A program made the position numbers and the translations under genes. From positions 186,001 to 250,000 of the forward strand of contig CANGMI010000009.1 of assembly GCA_947455195.1 (NCBI GenBank): a stretch of 64,000 nucleotides of DNA. Reading direction: 5' to 3'. The stretch is from Pseudomonadota bacterium. Its GTDB lineage: Bacteria; Pseudomonadota; Gammaproteobacteria; Burkholderiales; SG8-39. Position 1 is the stretch's first letter. Every line of letters begins with the position of its first letter. The notes below the pieces were generated by a model. It was given only the letters and a program-made list of their open reading frames with translations. It was not told the DNA's origin and did no database searches. Of this stretch, positions 1-8,785 are shown one piece after another.

Positions 1-146
1 TCCTCGATGAGGCGATCTCGCCCTACACCACCTACTCGAAGATCGTGATCGGATTCGTGCTGCTCGCGGTGGTGCTCTTCGCCCCCCGCGGCCTGGCGGG
101 CCTCTTCGATCGCAAGCGCGTCCGCGCGGGCGGAGGACACGGATGA
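1..146 (+). CDS. livM: Branched-chain amino acid ABC transporter permease, C-terminal end (LivM-like, partial)
   Basis: Reading frame 3 is open from the window edge to a TGA at 144-146 and encodes the last 47 residues of a protein. They contain a hydrophobic segment followed by the APRGL motif near the end and a short basic tail, which is how LivM-type permeases of the high-affinity branched-chain amino acid (HAAT) family finish. The stop overlaps the ATG of the following ATPase gene (ATGA at 143-146), so it belongs to the same operon as the two ATPases. The substrate of this transporter cannot be told from the fragment. Confidence 0.8.
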   Translation, partial: LDEAISPYTTYSKIVIGFVLLAVVLFAPRGLAGLFDRKRVRAGGGHG

Positions 147-934
147 ACAGCGCCACACGCATGACAGAGCCGGTTCTCGAGGTGCGCGCACTGTGCAAGC
201 GCTTCGGGGGCCTGGTCGCCACCGACCAGGTGAGCCTCGACGTACGTCCGGGCGAAGTCCATGCCCTCATCGGACCCAACGGCGCCGGCAAGACCACGCT
301 CGTCCACCAACTCTCGGGCACGTTGCCCCCGGACTCGGGCAGCATTCTCTTTCGTGGCGACGACGTCACCCACCTCGCCGCCAACGCGCGGGTGCTGCGC
401 GGTCTGGTGCGTTCCTACCAGATCACGAGCATCTTCCGGCAGCACAGCGTGCTCGACAACGTGGCGCTCGCCGTGCAGGCGCGCTCGGGGTCGAGTTTCC
501 GCTTCTGGCGTCCGGTCCGCGACGAGTCGGCGCTCTTCGACGAAGCACGCGCCGTCCTCGCGCGGGTCGGCCTCGCCGATCGTGCCGATGTGCTTGCCGC
601 CAACCTCGCCCACGGCGAGCAGCGACAACTCGAGGTCGGACTGGCCGTTGCGACCCGCCCTGCCATGCTGCTCCTCGACGAACCGATGGCCGGCATGGGG
701 CCGGAGGAATCCGAGCGGCTCATTCCCCTCATCGACGGACTGCGAAAGGACGTGTCGATACTGCTGATCGAGCATGACATGGATGCAGTGTTCCGACTGG
801 CCGACCGGATCTCCGTGCTCGTGTCCGGGCGGGTCATCGCCACCGGCACGCCCGATGACATTCGCGCCAATGCCGATGTGAAACGGGCTTACCTGGGCGA
901 CGAACTCGAAGCAGCCAGCGGAGGCGAGGCATGA
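143..934 (+). CDS. livG: Branched-chain amino acid type ABC transporter ATPase LivG
   Basis: This 263-residue ATPase of the LivG subfamily energises uptake through the inner membrane LivH/LivM pair. Walker A is GPNGAGKT at about residues 44-51. The signature motif has the LivG-typical form LAHGEQ at about 155-160, and Walker B is LLLDEP at about 176-181, followed by the H-loop in IEHDMD. A GGAGG at 132-136 sits six bases before the ATG, which overlaps the upstream permease stop. The gene ends in an ATGA overlap with livF. The window also holds a second full Liv system at its right end, so the two paralogous systems probably serve different ligands. Confidence 0.93.
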   Translation: MNSATRMTEPVLEVRALCKRFGGLVATDQVSLDVRPGEVHALIGPNGAGKTTLVHQLSGTLPPDSGSILFRGDDVTHLAANARVLRGLVRSYQITSIFRQHSVLDNVALAVQARSGSSFRFWRPVRDESALFDEARAVLARVGLADRADVLAANLAHGEQRQLEVGLAVATRPAMLLLDEPMAGMGPEESERLIPLIDGLRKDVSILLIEHDMDAVFRLADRISVLVSGRVIATGTPDDIRANADVKRAYLGDELEAASGGEA

Positions 935-1710
935 GCGCCGAACACCCGATCCCGCGTCATCCGGCGCATCCGGACAAGGCGCCGCCAGCGCCCGCACCCG
1001 TCGAGGTCCTGCTCGAAGTGAAGGGCCTCGAAACGGCCTACGGTTCAAGCCAGGTGCTCTTCGGCATCGACCTCGTGATCGGTGCGGGTGAGGTCACCAC
1101 CTTGCTCGGGCGAAACGGCATGGGCAAGACAACGACCGTGCGATCGATCATGGGCCTCACCCGCGCGCGCGGCGGATCGATCCGGTTTCGCGGCGAATGG
1201 ATTCATGCGCTCGCTGCCGATCGCATCGGTCGACTGGGCGTCGCGCTGGTGCCCGAAGGGCGCCAGATCTTCCCCAATCTCACGGTGCGCGAGAACCTCG
1301 TGGCCTTCGCCTCGAACCGCAACGGAACGAGCAGCCCGTGGACGCTCGACCGTGTCTATGCCTTCTTTCCGCGACTGGCCGAACGCTCGAACAACATGGG
1401 CAACCAGTTGTCCGGTGGCGAGCAGCAGATGCTCGCGATCGGACGCGCCCTGATGACCAATCCGCACCTGCTCATTCTCGACGAGGCCACGGAAGGACTC
1501 GCACCGCTCGTGCGTGAGGAGATCTGGCGTTGCCTCGCCGCGCTGAAAGGCTCCGGCCAGACCATTCTGGTCATCGACAAGTATGTCGAGCGCCTCATCC
1601 GCATCGCCGATCACCACACCATCATCGAGCGCGGGCGAGTCGCCTGGCAGGGCTCGTCGGCAGCGCTCGATGCCGATCATGCCCTGTGGCACCGATATCT
1701 CGGCGTCTGA
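931..1710 (+). CDS. livF: Branched-chain amino acid type ABC transporter ATPase LivF
   Basis: This second ATPase of the Liv transporter has 259 residues. Walker A is GRNGMGKT at about 60-67, the signature LSGGEQ is at about 160-165, and Walker B LILDEA at about 181-186 is followed by the LivF hallmark TEGLAP. It carries an N-terminal Pro/Ala-rich extension of about 25 residues that most LivF proteins lack. Its ATG overlaps the livG stop (ATGA), which implies translational coupling. The H-loop His is replaced: the usual VEQ/IEH segment reads VIDKYVE here, an unusual sequence for the switch region. It closes the operon, and the next gene is convergent. Confidence 0.92.
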   Translation: MSAEHPIPRHPAHPDKAPPAPAPVEVLLEVKGLETAYGSSQVLFGIDLVIGAGEVTTLLGRNGMGKTTTVRSIMGLTRARGGSIRFRGEWIHALAADRIGRLGVALVPEGRQIFPNLTVRENLVAFASNRNGTSSPWTLDRVYAFFPRLAERSNNMGNQLSGGEQQMLAIGRALMTNPHLLILDEATEGLAPLVREEIWRCLAALKGSGQTILVIDKYVERLIRIADHHTIIERGRVAWQGSSAALDADHALWHRYLGV

Positions 1711-1764
1711 TCAGACCGGCGCTTGCCGCTGTACCCCCGGACCCTCTGCCCTTGCGAGGCCTGA

Positions 1765-2553
1765 TCAGATCCCGACCTGCAACCAGGGTCTGACCCAGGC
1801 GAGGCCCTCGCGGGTCGCTCCGCGCGGCTGATACTCGCAGCCAATCCAGCCTGAGTATCCCCTCTGGTCGAGTTGCTCGAACAGCCAGGGGTAGTTCACT
1901 TCCCCGATATCGGGCTCGTGACGGTCGGGTACGCCCGCCACCTGCATGTGCCCGATGAAGGGCAGTTGCGCCTCGATGCGACGGGCAAGGTCGCCTTCGA
2001 CGATCTGGCAATGAAAGAGATCCATCTGCACGCGCAGATTGGGGGCACCCACTTCGGTGCAGATGGCACGCGCGGCCGCCTGGGTATTGAGAAAGTACCC
2101 GGGTATCGATCGCGGATTGATCGGCTCGATCATGACACTCACCCCGCACGTCGCGGCGCGCGCTGCCGCGTGGCGCAGGTTGCCGACGTACGTTTCGTGC
2201 AGACGCTCGTGCTCGACACCCGCTGGCGCCAGCCCGGCCAGCAGGTGAATGCGCGGGCAGCGCAGGCGCGTGGCCAGTTCGAGCGCCTGCTCGAAACGCT
2301 CGCGGCATTCGGCCTCGCGACCCGGCAGGATGGCGATGCCACGCTCGCCCGCCTCCCAGTCACCGGGCGGACAGTTGAAGAGCACCTGTTCCAGCCCATG
2401 GCGGGCGAGTTGCCCGGCCACTGCCTCCATGTCGTAGGCGGCGGGAAAGAGCCACTCGACACCCTTGAACCCATCTTCGGCGGCGAGCGCGAAGCGGTCC
2501 AGAAAGGGCACCTCCTTGTAGAGGAACGACAGATTCGCCGCGAACCGAGGCAT
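1765..2553 (-). CDS. hyi: Hydroxypyruvate isomerase
   Basis: This 262-residue TIM-barrel protein closely resembles the Hyi/Gip family, which interconverts hydroxypyruvate and tartronate semialdehyde in glyoxylate and glycerate metabolism. It begins with the family pattern FAANLSFLYKE and carries the metal-ligand region EPIN(x)RSIPGYFLN near residue 150. A DLFH segment and the C-terminal GCEYQP follow, supplying the Glu/Asp/His ligands expected for the divalent metal site. It is transcribed toward livF and diverges from the small substrate-binding-fold gene at 2634. No glyoxylate carboligase or tartronate semialdehyde reductase is adjacent, so a related sugar-acid isomerase role is possible. 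Confidence 0.88.
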   Translation of the reverse strand: MPRFAANLSFLYKEVPFLDRFALAAEDGFKGVEWLFPAAYDMEAVAGQLARHGLEQVLFNCPPGDWEAGERGIAILPGREAECRERFEQALELATRLRCPRIHLLAGLAPAGVEHERLHETYVGNLRHAAARAATCGVSVMIEPINPRSIPGYFLNTQAAARAICTEVGAPNLRVQMDLFHCQIVEGDLARRIEAQLPFIGHMQVAGVPDRHEPDIGEVNYPWLFEQLDQRGYSGWIGCEYQPRGATREGLAWVRPWLQVGI

Positions 2554-2633
2554 GGCAACGTCCTGGAAAGATGGAGCGCCGCATGCTCTGGTATTCTCGC
2601 GCCCCGAGTCAAGCAGCCTCCAGGGAGAGCGGC

Positions 2634-3362
2634 ATGTCCGACACCGAATCGCGGTTACCCGACGCCGCGGCCACGCCGTCTCCGGCCCGCATGAGCCCGC
2701 AGGTCGTTCGGGCCGGTTTTGACGTGCCGTTCGAGCCGTTTGCCTTCGTGCGCGACGGGGTGCCCGACGGCATGATGATCGAGCTGGTGCGCGTACTCAT
2801 CGAGCGTACCGGACGAGCCTGCGAGATGGTACCGATGCACCTCCCCGACTGCGAACCCGCGCTCGAAGCAGGCCGGGTCGATGCCCTCGCCTTCAAGGGC
2901 GTGACGACCGAGCGCCTGTCGCGCATGGACTTCTCCGACCCGCTGATCGTCTCGGGCGGTGCCACCTTCACGCGCGCAGGGCTCGCGCCCTCGACACAGT
3001 TGTCAGACTTTCAGGGCGCGCGGGCGATCACGACCCGCGATGGCCCGTTCTGGCGCCTGCTCGAGCGCGAGTATCCGGCCATCACGCTCAGCCACGGCGA
3101 GACCTACGAAGCCTGTCTCGATGCCGTCGTGGCCGGTGAGGCTGATCTTGCAGTGCTGAACCTGCAGGCCGGCACCTGGATCGCGCGCCAGGCTCACCCG
3201 GGACGTTTCGAGTTGCCCACCGCGCCATGCTCTCCGCTCACCGTGGCTTTCTGCATGGTGAAAGGCCGCCACCCGGCCCTGCTGCACGACATCAACCGGG
3301 CACTGGCGGCCGCGCGCGCCGATGGCACCTGGCAGGCCATTCACGACCGCTGGCTCGCCTAG
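2634..3362 (+). CDS. Type 2 periplasmic-binding-fold protein (amino acid receptor-like) without signal peptide
   Basis: This 242-residue protein has the SBP_bac_3/PBP2 pattern of polar amino acid receptors: a GFDVPFEPFAF opening strand, a GMMIELV helix, the MDFSDP motif near residue 100 and a DLAVL hinge-region segment. The start at 2634 is preferred because a good AGGGAG ribosome site precedes it; the upstream ATG at 2571 gives only a basic non-conserved leader. Neither start yields a signal peptide, so the product is predicted cytoplasmic. That is odd for a transporter receptor and suggests a ligand-sensing or degenerate role. No permease genes are adjacent. The ligand is unknown. Confidence 0.78.
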   Translation: MSDTESRLPDAAATPSPARMSPQVVRAGFDVPFEPFAFVRDGVPDGMMIELVRVLIERTGRACEMVPMHLPDCEPALEAGRVDALAFKGVTTERLSRMDFSDPLIVSGGATFTRAGLAPSTQLSDFQGARAITTRDGPFWRLLEREYPAITLSHGETYEACLDAVVAGEADLAVLNLQAGTWIARQAHPGRFELPTAPCSPLTVAFCMVKGRHPALLHDINRALAAARADGTWQAIHDRWLA

Positions 3363-3407
3363 GCGGGCTTGCCCAGTCCGGGGGCACGCTCGCCCGAGGC
3401 AGGCCTG

Positions 3408-4574
3408 CTACCCGCCGGCGTCAGGGCTGCGCGCGAGGCTCGTCTGCCCGGGCAGGGCTGCCTCGAGGGTGGCAAGGACAGCGCTGCGACGAACGCCCGT
3501 GGTGATGATGACCAGCCGGTTGTCGGCATCCGGACTGCCCGGGGACGCTGCCTCAGCCTCAGTGGGTACGGGACCCGGGAGAGGCTGTGGCGACGAACAG
3601 ACACCTGCAGACACTTGAAAGACGATGAGACCAGAATCGCAGACGATGATGCCTTTTACGCGAAGAATGTCGTCGCCGTGTACCGCCACGAGCGCTTCGA
3701 GAGCCTGCACGACACCCTCAGCCGCGACGCCCTCGGCAAGCTGCACGATGAACGTATCGATGGCCGCATGAGCCAGCACGCGCCCGGTCGTGACCGGCCC
3801 GATCGGCCGCCCGATGCGGGGCGCGGCACCGGCGCGACCGAAGGCAGGCTCGCGGGGCGGAACCATGCCACCCGCTCGTGTCCGGATCGAAATCCCACTC
3901 GCGGATCGCTCGACGGATGACTCTGAATACTCAACTTCTTCGGAAAAAAAACAGCGATCAGCCGGCATTTCCCATGAATGAACGCCAATCGAAGCCATGA
4001 CGTTCAACGATCGCAAGCGCTCTCGCAGCGCTTCAACGACCCCAGGCGCCGCAAGATCGGTGCGGGTTATCAGCAGGCGATCGGCAAACACGGCCTGGGC
4101 GCGACACTCCGGATGCCGCTCGAGTTGACGCCTGCCCGCCTGCGCATCGATCGTGCAGAGTACGGCCGCAAGGCGGTAGCGCTCGGCAACGATGCCCACT
4201 CGATCCATCGTCTCGATGAGCGGGGCAGGATGCGCAAGGCCGGTCGTCTCGATCACGACCCGCTCGAAACGGGGAATGCGGCGCTCGAGCCGCGCCCAGT
4301 ACAGATCTTCCAGCGCAGCCTCGAGATCACCGCGGACGTTGCAGCATACGCAGCCCCCCGCAATCACCATGGGTGCAGTAGTGGCAAGGCCACCCACCAG
4401 GCGCTGATCGACCCCGACCGCGCCCACCTCGTTGATGAGAAGCGCCGTATTGACGAGCACAGGCGATGTAGCCTGATCGGACGGCAACCCATCCGGGCCG
4501 GTCGTCGACTGCCCGAGCGCACCGGCCAGCAGGGTGGTCTTGCCACTCCCCAGGAACCCGGTGAGGATCATCAC
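3408..4574 (-). CDS. CobW/COG0523-family GTPase, probable metallochaperone
   Basis: This 388-residue G3E GTPase has Walker A GFLGSGKTT directly after the start. The GGCVCC metal-binding motif lies around residue 75, and the Walker-type ETTGL follows near 108. A C-terminal CobW_C-type domain is visible (DDILRVKGIIV and later LVIITTGV). The usual NKxD specificity motif reads TRTD. The likely start is a GTG at 4574; the frame is open upstream, and the preceding codons spell the ARIP that normally leads into this family's first strand, so the true start could lie slightly upstream. It is last in a four-gene operon with a zinc dehydrogenase, so delivery of zinc or iron to an operon partner is a reasonable inference. 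Confidence 0.87.
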   Translation of the reverse strand: MMILTGFLGSGKTTLLAGALGQSTTGPDGLPSDQATSPVLVNTALLINEVGAVGVDQRLVGGLATTAPMVIAGGCVCCNVRGDLEAALEDLYWARLERRIPRFERVVIETTGLAHPAPLIETMDRVGIVAERYRLAAVLCTIDAQAGRRQLERHPECRAQAVFADRLLITRTDLAAPGVVEALRERLRSLNVMASIGVHSWEMPADRCFFSEEVEYSESSVERSASGISIRTRAGGMVPPREPAFGRAGAAPRIGRPIGPVTTGRVLAHAAIDTFIVQLAEGVAAEGVVQALEALVAVHGDDILRVKGIIVCDSGLIVFQVSAGVCSSPQPLPGPVPTEAEAASPGSPDADNRLVIITTGVRRSAVLATLEAALPGQTSLARSPDAGG

Positions 4575-4612
4575 CGGGATACGCGCGTGGAGTGGCCGGG
4601 ATGCTTTCGCGC

Positions 4613-5047
4613 TCAGACGGGCTCGCGAATGAGACGTGCCGCCGGCATGATCGCAAAGCCCTCGACCTCGACCATGAAGGCCGGATCGGAGAGGCGACGC
4701 ACCTCCACGGTCGTGCTGGTCGGCAGCGCGACCCCGAAGTAGCGCTTGCGCACATCGGTGTGCAGGAAGAATTCGTCGATGTCGGTCACGTAGGTCGATG
4801 TGCGCACGAGATCGCCGAGGTTTGCACCGATCGACCCGAGCGCCGTCGCCAGGTTCTCGCCGACCTGCGCAATCTGGGCACCCATGTCGCCCGCACCGAC
4901 GACGTTTCCTTCGGCATCACGCGACAGCAGTCCGGACACGAAGATGATCACGTGCTCGCCCAGGACGTAGTGCACGACCGGTGCGTAGAGCAGGTTGCCG
5001 GCAACGACACGGCGGGACAGTCCGGGCGGAAAGACGTTCTGACGCAT
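4613..5047 (-). CDS. RidA (YjgF/UK114) family protein
   Basis: This 144-residue protein is the right length for a RidA-family trimer subunit, the family that hydrolyses reactive enamine/imine intermediates or related compounds. The family pattern is visible: FVSGLLSRDAEGNVV, then a QVGENLATAL helix, then TSTYVTDIDEF and a C-terminal VEVEGFAI. The Arg of the canonical C-terminal R-x-x-V site falls in the segment PTSTTVEVRRL, with no clear conserved catalytic Arg at the usual place. The start at 5047 follows a GAGAG ribosome site, and the longer frame to 5113 overlaps the dehydrogenase gene. It is the third gene of the oxygenase-dehydrogenase-RidA-CobW operon. Confidence 0.84.
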   Translation of the reverse strand: MRQNVFPPGLSRRVVAGNLLYAPVVHYVLGEHVIIFVSGLLSRDAEGNVVGAGDMGAQIAQVGENLATALGSIGANLGDLVRTSTYVTDIDEFFLHTDVRKRYFGVALPTSTTVEVRRLSDPAFMVEVEGFAIMPAARLIREPV

Positions 5048-5057
5048 GATGGGTCTC

Positions 5058-6185
5058 TCAGTCTCGCCAGGGGTCGATGCAGCAGTGGATCGCATCGGGA
5101 TCGCCCTCGCCACCCACGGTACGCAGTGCCCGGTCGACCTCGCTCAGACCGTAGGTATGGGTGCACAGTTCGTGCAGCGGATGACGCCCGCTCGCGATGA
5201 GGCCCAGCGCGAGTTCCACCGACTGGTAGCTGTGCCCGCGCATGCCCTTCACGGTCAGAAACTTGCGGATGATGAGATCACTCTCGAACGAGGGTACCGG
5301 GCGCCGCTTCTGCCCGCCGAGGACCACACGACCGCTCTTGCGGGCAACGCGAATGGCCGAGACCACGGTCTCGGGGCCGCCCGAAGCGCAATCGATGACC
5401 AGGTCCACCATCAGGCCACCGGTGATGTCGGCCACCGTCTCGAGCAGGTCCTGCGATTCGATGTCGATGGTGTGATGGGCACCCAGACGCCGGGCCATCG
5501 CAAAGCGGGCCTGATCGCGCGCGAGGCCCGAGACGATGATGCAGCTCGCACCGGCTTCGCGGGCGGCGACCACGCAGGCGAGGCCCTGCTGACCAGGCCC
5601 CTGGATGAGGACTGCATCGCCAATCGAGGCACCGCCCTGGAGGTAGGCCCACTCGACGCCGTTGCCCAGAGGCAACGCGAGCGCGGCCTGCTCGGCCGGC
5701 ACCGCCGCCGGCACCCGATGAAAGACCGCATTGGGTGGCAGGTACTGATACTGACTGAACCCACCCCAGAGTCCGGGCGCCCGGGCGATGCCGGTCGAAC
5801 CGAACCGGATACTGTCCGGGTTCGAGAGCAGGGTATCGGTGGCCTCGCACAGACGAAAGTCGCTGCTGCGGCAGTACGCGCAGTGGCCACAGGGGAGGTA
5901 TTCCTCGAGCGCCACCCGATCGCCTTCGCGCAGCCCCCAGCGGGTCTGCGCTGCTCGACCCAGGCGATCGATGAACCCAACCGATTCATGACCGAGAATC
6001 ATCGGCCCCTTCACGGCCGGGTAGGTCGTGTAGTAGGGCCAGTCGCTGCCGCACACGCCCGTGAGTTCGATCTTGAGCAGGCCGGCATCGTCAGCGAGCA
6101 GCGGGAGGTCGAATTCGCGCACCTCGGTCGTGCGGTTGGCCACCGCAACCGCTGCGCGAATCTTCGTCGGGGTCGGACCGCTCAT
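5058..6185 (-). CDS. Zinc-dependent alcohol dehydrogenase family (MDR) oxidoreductase
   Basis: This 375-residue medium-chain dehydrogenase keeps the catalytic-zinc region GVCGSD near residue 43 and the GHE motif near 65. It also has a complete structural-zinc Cys set, in CGHCAYC plus a fourth Cys eight residues on. The nucleotide-binding domain carries GPGQQGL in place of the canonical GxGxxG. NAD(P)-linked oxidation of an alcohol formed in the pathway is the expected role; the substrate is not predictable. It begins two bases after the Rieske oxygenase stop and ends ten bases before ridA, so the four genes form one operon. Confidence 0.88.
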   Translation of the reverse strand: MSGPTPTKIRAAVAVANRTTEVREFDLPLLADDAGLLKIELTGVCGSDWPYYTTYPAVKGPMILGHESVGFIDRLGRAAQTRWGLREGDRVALEEYLPCGHCAYCRSSDFRLCEATDTLLSNPDSIRFGSTGIARAPGLWGGFSQYQYLPPNAVFHRVPAAVPAEQAALALPLGNGVEWAYLQGGASIGDAVLIQGPGQQGLACVVAAREAGASCIIVSGLARDQARFAMARRLGAHHTIDIESQDLLETVADITGGLMVDLVIDCASGGPETVVSAIRVARKSGRVVLGGQKRRPVPSFESDLIIRKFLTVKGMRGHSYQSVELALGLIASGRHPLHELCTHTYGLSEVDRALRTVGGEGDPDAIHCCIDPWRD

Positions 6186-6187
6186 CG

Positions 6188-7465
6188 TCAGATGCTCAGG
6201 TGAGGAATGCCGGGCGCGGCACCCGCACGACGGACCTCGTCGGCCACATCCGAAAAGGGCGTGCCACTGGGGCGCAGGAAGGACGCCGACCGCAAGTGAT
6301 GGGTCACCGGATCGAGCGCGGGCGGTGCCTCGCCCTTCTCCAGATTACGGGCTGCCCGAAGGAGCCGATTGCGGGCCATGATGATGCCGGTATCGGTCGA
6401 GGCCAGCGTCTCGCGCGAGCGATCGTGGATGGGACCGCAGCTCTCCTGGAGTGAAGCATCCTGCATCGCGATGCCGGGTATCCCGCTGTAATGGCGGCCT
6501 GCGCGCTGCGCCGCGCGGTCCATCAGGTAATCGTTGCTCCGGTTGGCAACCGGGAGCCAGGTACCGGGAATCAGCTTCGCGTAGATGCCTTCGCCGCTTT
6601 GCATGGCGGCATGCTCGTCATCGCTCAGGTCACGCGTCGGGTGGTGGGTGAAGGTCCACACGAAGCAGTGGTGATCATCGATGGGCACGAAGGCATGACC
6701 ATGCAGGGCGTGATCGCCGTAAGGCGGAATCATGTTGTAGAAGGGCATGACGAACTGCGTGATGCGCCAATAGTCTTCCCCAGCCTCGGCCGCGCGGCGC
6801 GCACCGATCGTGAGCCCGGTCGGTGAGTCCATCACTTCCATGCGCGGCTTGGTGTCATTCTGATATCGAGCACCGCGCGAGCCGACCCGCATCGGCTCGT
6901 TGGCCAGCGCACCGCGGTGCAGCCAGGACACGTGAGCGCCATCGATGGCGCCTTCGAGCGCCTGCATCCAGTTGCTCTGCTGCAGCCGCTTGCTCACATA
7001 GCGCTGCCCCGGCGGGACCATCGCCCATTCGTATTCGGGCAGGGGCGGCTGCTGATCGGCCGGTCCCATGTAGGCCCAGACCACGCCACCGCGCTCGGCG
7101 CAGGGATAGGCGCGCAAGCGCACCCGAGCGCAGAAGGCCTCACCCTCCGACGGAATCTCGAGGGCCCGACCATCGACGCCAAACTTCCAGCCGTGATAGG
7201 GGCAGCGCAGCCCGCCCTCCTCATTGCGCCCGAACCAGAGCGACACCCGCCGGTGAGCACAGAATTCATCGATGAGTCCGAGTCGGCCTTCGGTGTCGCG
7301 AAAACAGATCAGCGATTCACCGAGGAGCGTGACCCGCACAGGGTCCCCATCGGGCGCGGCAACCTCTTCGGCCAGCAGAAAAGGCAGCCAGTAACGGCGC
7401 AGCAACGCGCCCATGGGAGTGCCCGGCCCGGTGAGGGTGAGCAGCTGATTCTGTTCTGGGGTCAT
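6188..7465 (-). CDS. Rieske-type aromatic ring-hydroxylating oxygenase, alpha subunit (phthalate/phenoxybenzoate dioxygenase type)
   Basis: This 425-residue single-component-type oxygenase has an N-terminal Rieske 2Fe-2S domain (CAHRR then CPYHGW near residues 70-95). The catalytic-domain iron-binding segment EGAIDGAHVSWLH supplies the His pair. The opening LLTLTGPGTPMGALLRRYW is characteristic of the phthalate 4,5-dioxygenase/PobA branch, which works as an alpha-only oligomer. The start at 7465 is chosen because the conserved N-terminus begins there; the long upstream frame is low-complexity and crosses the divergent gene. A partner ferredoxin reductase is expected but not encoded nearby, so electrons must come from elsewhere. 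Confidence 0.9.
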   Translation of the reverse strand: MTPEQNQLLTLTGPGTPMGALLRRYWLPFLLAEEVAAPDGDPVRVTLLGESLICFRDTEGRLGLIDEFCAHRRVSLWFGRNEEGGLRCPYHGWKFGVDGRALEIPSEGEAFCARVRLRAYPCAERGGVVWAYMGPADQQPPLPEYEWAMVPPGQRYVSKRLQQSNWMQALEGAIDGAHVSWLHRGALANEPMRVGSRGARYQNDTKPRMEVMDSPTGLTIGARRAAEAGEDYWRITQFVMPFYNMIPPYGDHALHGHAFVPIDDHHCFVWTFTHHPTRDLSDDEHAAMQSGEGIYAKLIPGTWLPVANRSNDYLMDRAAQRAGRHYSGIPGIAMQDASLQESCGPIHDRSRETLASTDTGIIMARNRLLRAARNLEKGEAPPALDPVTHHLRSASFLRPSGTPFSDVADEVRRAGAAPGIPHLSI

Positions 7466-7693
7466 GGAGAGAGCATCCTCGGGCCATCGACGCTCGCCAT
7501 ACGGCAAGGCGATACACAACGAGACCGATTCTACGCTGCAGCCGTGCGCTGGCTCCAGCGACCAGGCGGCAACCTGCCGCGCGCGCACTTCAAGCACGCC
7601 GGCAACCGCGTCAATCCAGTAATCTGCGAACCGTGCACGGCAAGAGGGCCGGGCGCACCCTTCCGATTCGACCTGCAGCGACTCCAGCCTTCG

Positions 7694-8707
7694 ATGATCG
7701 CCCCGCTCATGCACAGTCTTGCCTGCGCCCGACTCCTCCGTACCCTTGCGCTCGGCGCCACGGCAGGCTTCGTGGCTGCGGCCATCACCGCTCGCACGGC
7801 CACGGCCCTCGAGTACCCCACCCACCCGGTCACCCTCGTGGTGCCCTTCACCCCGGGGACCGGCATCGACATCATCGCGCGCACGCTCGCCCAGCGACTC
7901 GCCCTCGCCTGGGGACAGAGCGTGGTGGTCGACAACAAGCCCGGAGCCAGCAGCAACATCGGCACCGAGTTCGTGGCGCGCGCCGGCCCCGACGGGCATG
8001 TCCTGCTGGTGACGGCCACCAGCTTTGCCACCAATGCCGCCATCAACCGCAATCTGCGCTACGACCCGGTCAATGGCTTTGCCCCGATTGGCCTCCTGGC
8101 CAACGGTACGTTGAGTCTGGTGACGAGCAACGCGCTGGCAGCCACCTCGGTCCAGGATCTGGTGAACCTCGCGCGTCGCGCGCCGGGTCGCCTGAACTAC
8201 GGTTCCTCAGGCAACGGAACGCCACAGCATCTCACCATGGAACTGTTCAAGCTCGATGCCGGGGTGCAGATCACCCATGTCCCCTACAAGGGCACGGCAG
8301 GTGCCATCAACGATCTGCTGGGCGGCAGGCTCGACGCCATGTTCATTCCGGTTCACACGGCGCTCCCCTACATCCAGCAGAACCAGATGCGGATGCTGGC
8401 CGTACTCGCCCCGGAGCGCCTGGCCGTCGTCGGCAAGGTGCCCACCATGAAGGAAGCCGGATTTCCCGGGGTTCAGGTCGGAAGCTGGTATGCGATGCTC
8501 GCGCCGGCCGGCACACCACCCGAGGTTGTCACCCGCATCAATACCGACATCAACGCACAGCTGAATTCACCCGAGGTTGCGGCCACCTTTGCACGCCAGG
8601 GCCTCGTACCCATGACGGGCACGCCTGCCCGCCTCGCCGATCTCATCCGCGCCGAACTCGCCCGCTGGCCACGCGTGGTGGCGGCAGCGGGCATCCAGGC
8701 CGACTAG
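7694..8707 (+). CDS. Bug/TctC-family tripartite tricarboxylate transporter receptor (1)
   Basis: This 337-residue periplasmic receptor has a signal peptide spanning about residues 1-38. The Bug family landmarks are the first beta strand VTLVVPF followed by PGTGIDIIAR (the usual PGG reads PGT), VVVDNKPGASSNIG near 78, and the HVPYKG ligand loop near 197. Such proteins bind carboxylated aromatics, dicarboxylates or amides with picomolar to micromolar affinity. No TctA/TctB membrane genes lie nearby. It diverges from the Rieske operon across about 230 bases, so co-regulation with that oxygenase is possible. Ligand unknown. An alternative start at 7709 would shorten the leader by five residues. 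Confidence 0.9.
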   Translation: MIAPLMHSLACARLLRTLALGATAGFVAAAITARTATALEYPTHPVTLVVPFTPGTGIDIIARTLAQRLALAWGQSVVVDNKPGASSNIGTEFVARAGPDGHVLLVTATSFATNAAINRNLRYDPVNGFAPIGLLANGTLSLVTSNALAATSVQDLVNLARRAPGRLNYGSSGNGTPQHLTMELFKLDAGVQITHVPYKGTAGAINDLLGGRLDAMFIPVHTALPYIQQNQMRMLAVLAPERLAVVGKVPTMKEAGFPGVQVGSWYAMLAPAGTPPEVVTRINTDINAQLNSPEVAATFARQGLVPMTGTPARLADLIRAELARWPRVVAAAGIQAD

Positions 8708-8785
8708 AAGGAGGCCGGCGCGCCCCGGGCGGGGGGGCGATTTGCCGGATCCACCCGGTCGATTCCGTCAGCCTGCTCGGCCTGG

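Noticed and set aside
7466..7999. Upstream extension of the Rieske oxygenase frame
   Set aside because: The conserved N-terminus begins at 7465, and the extra part overlaps the signal peptide of the divergent Bug receptor.
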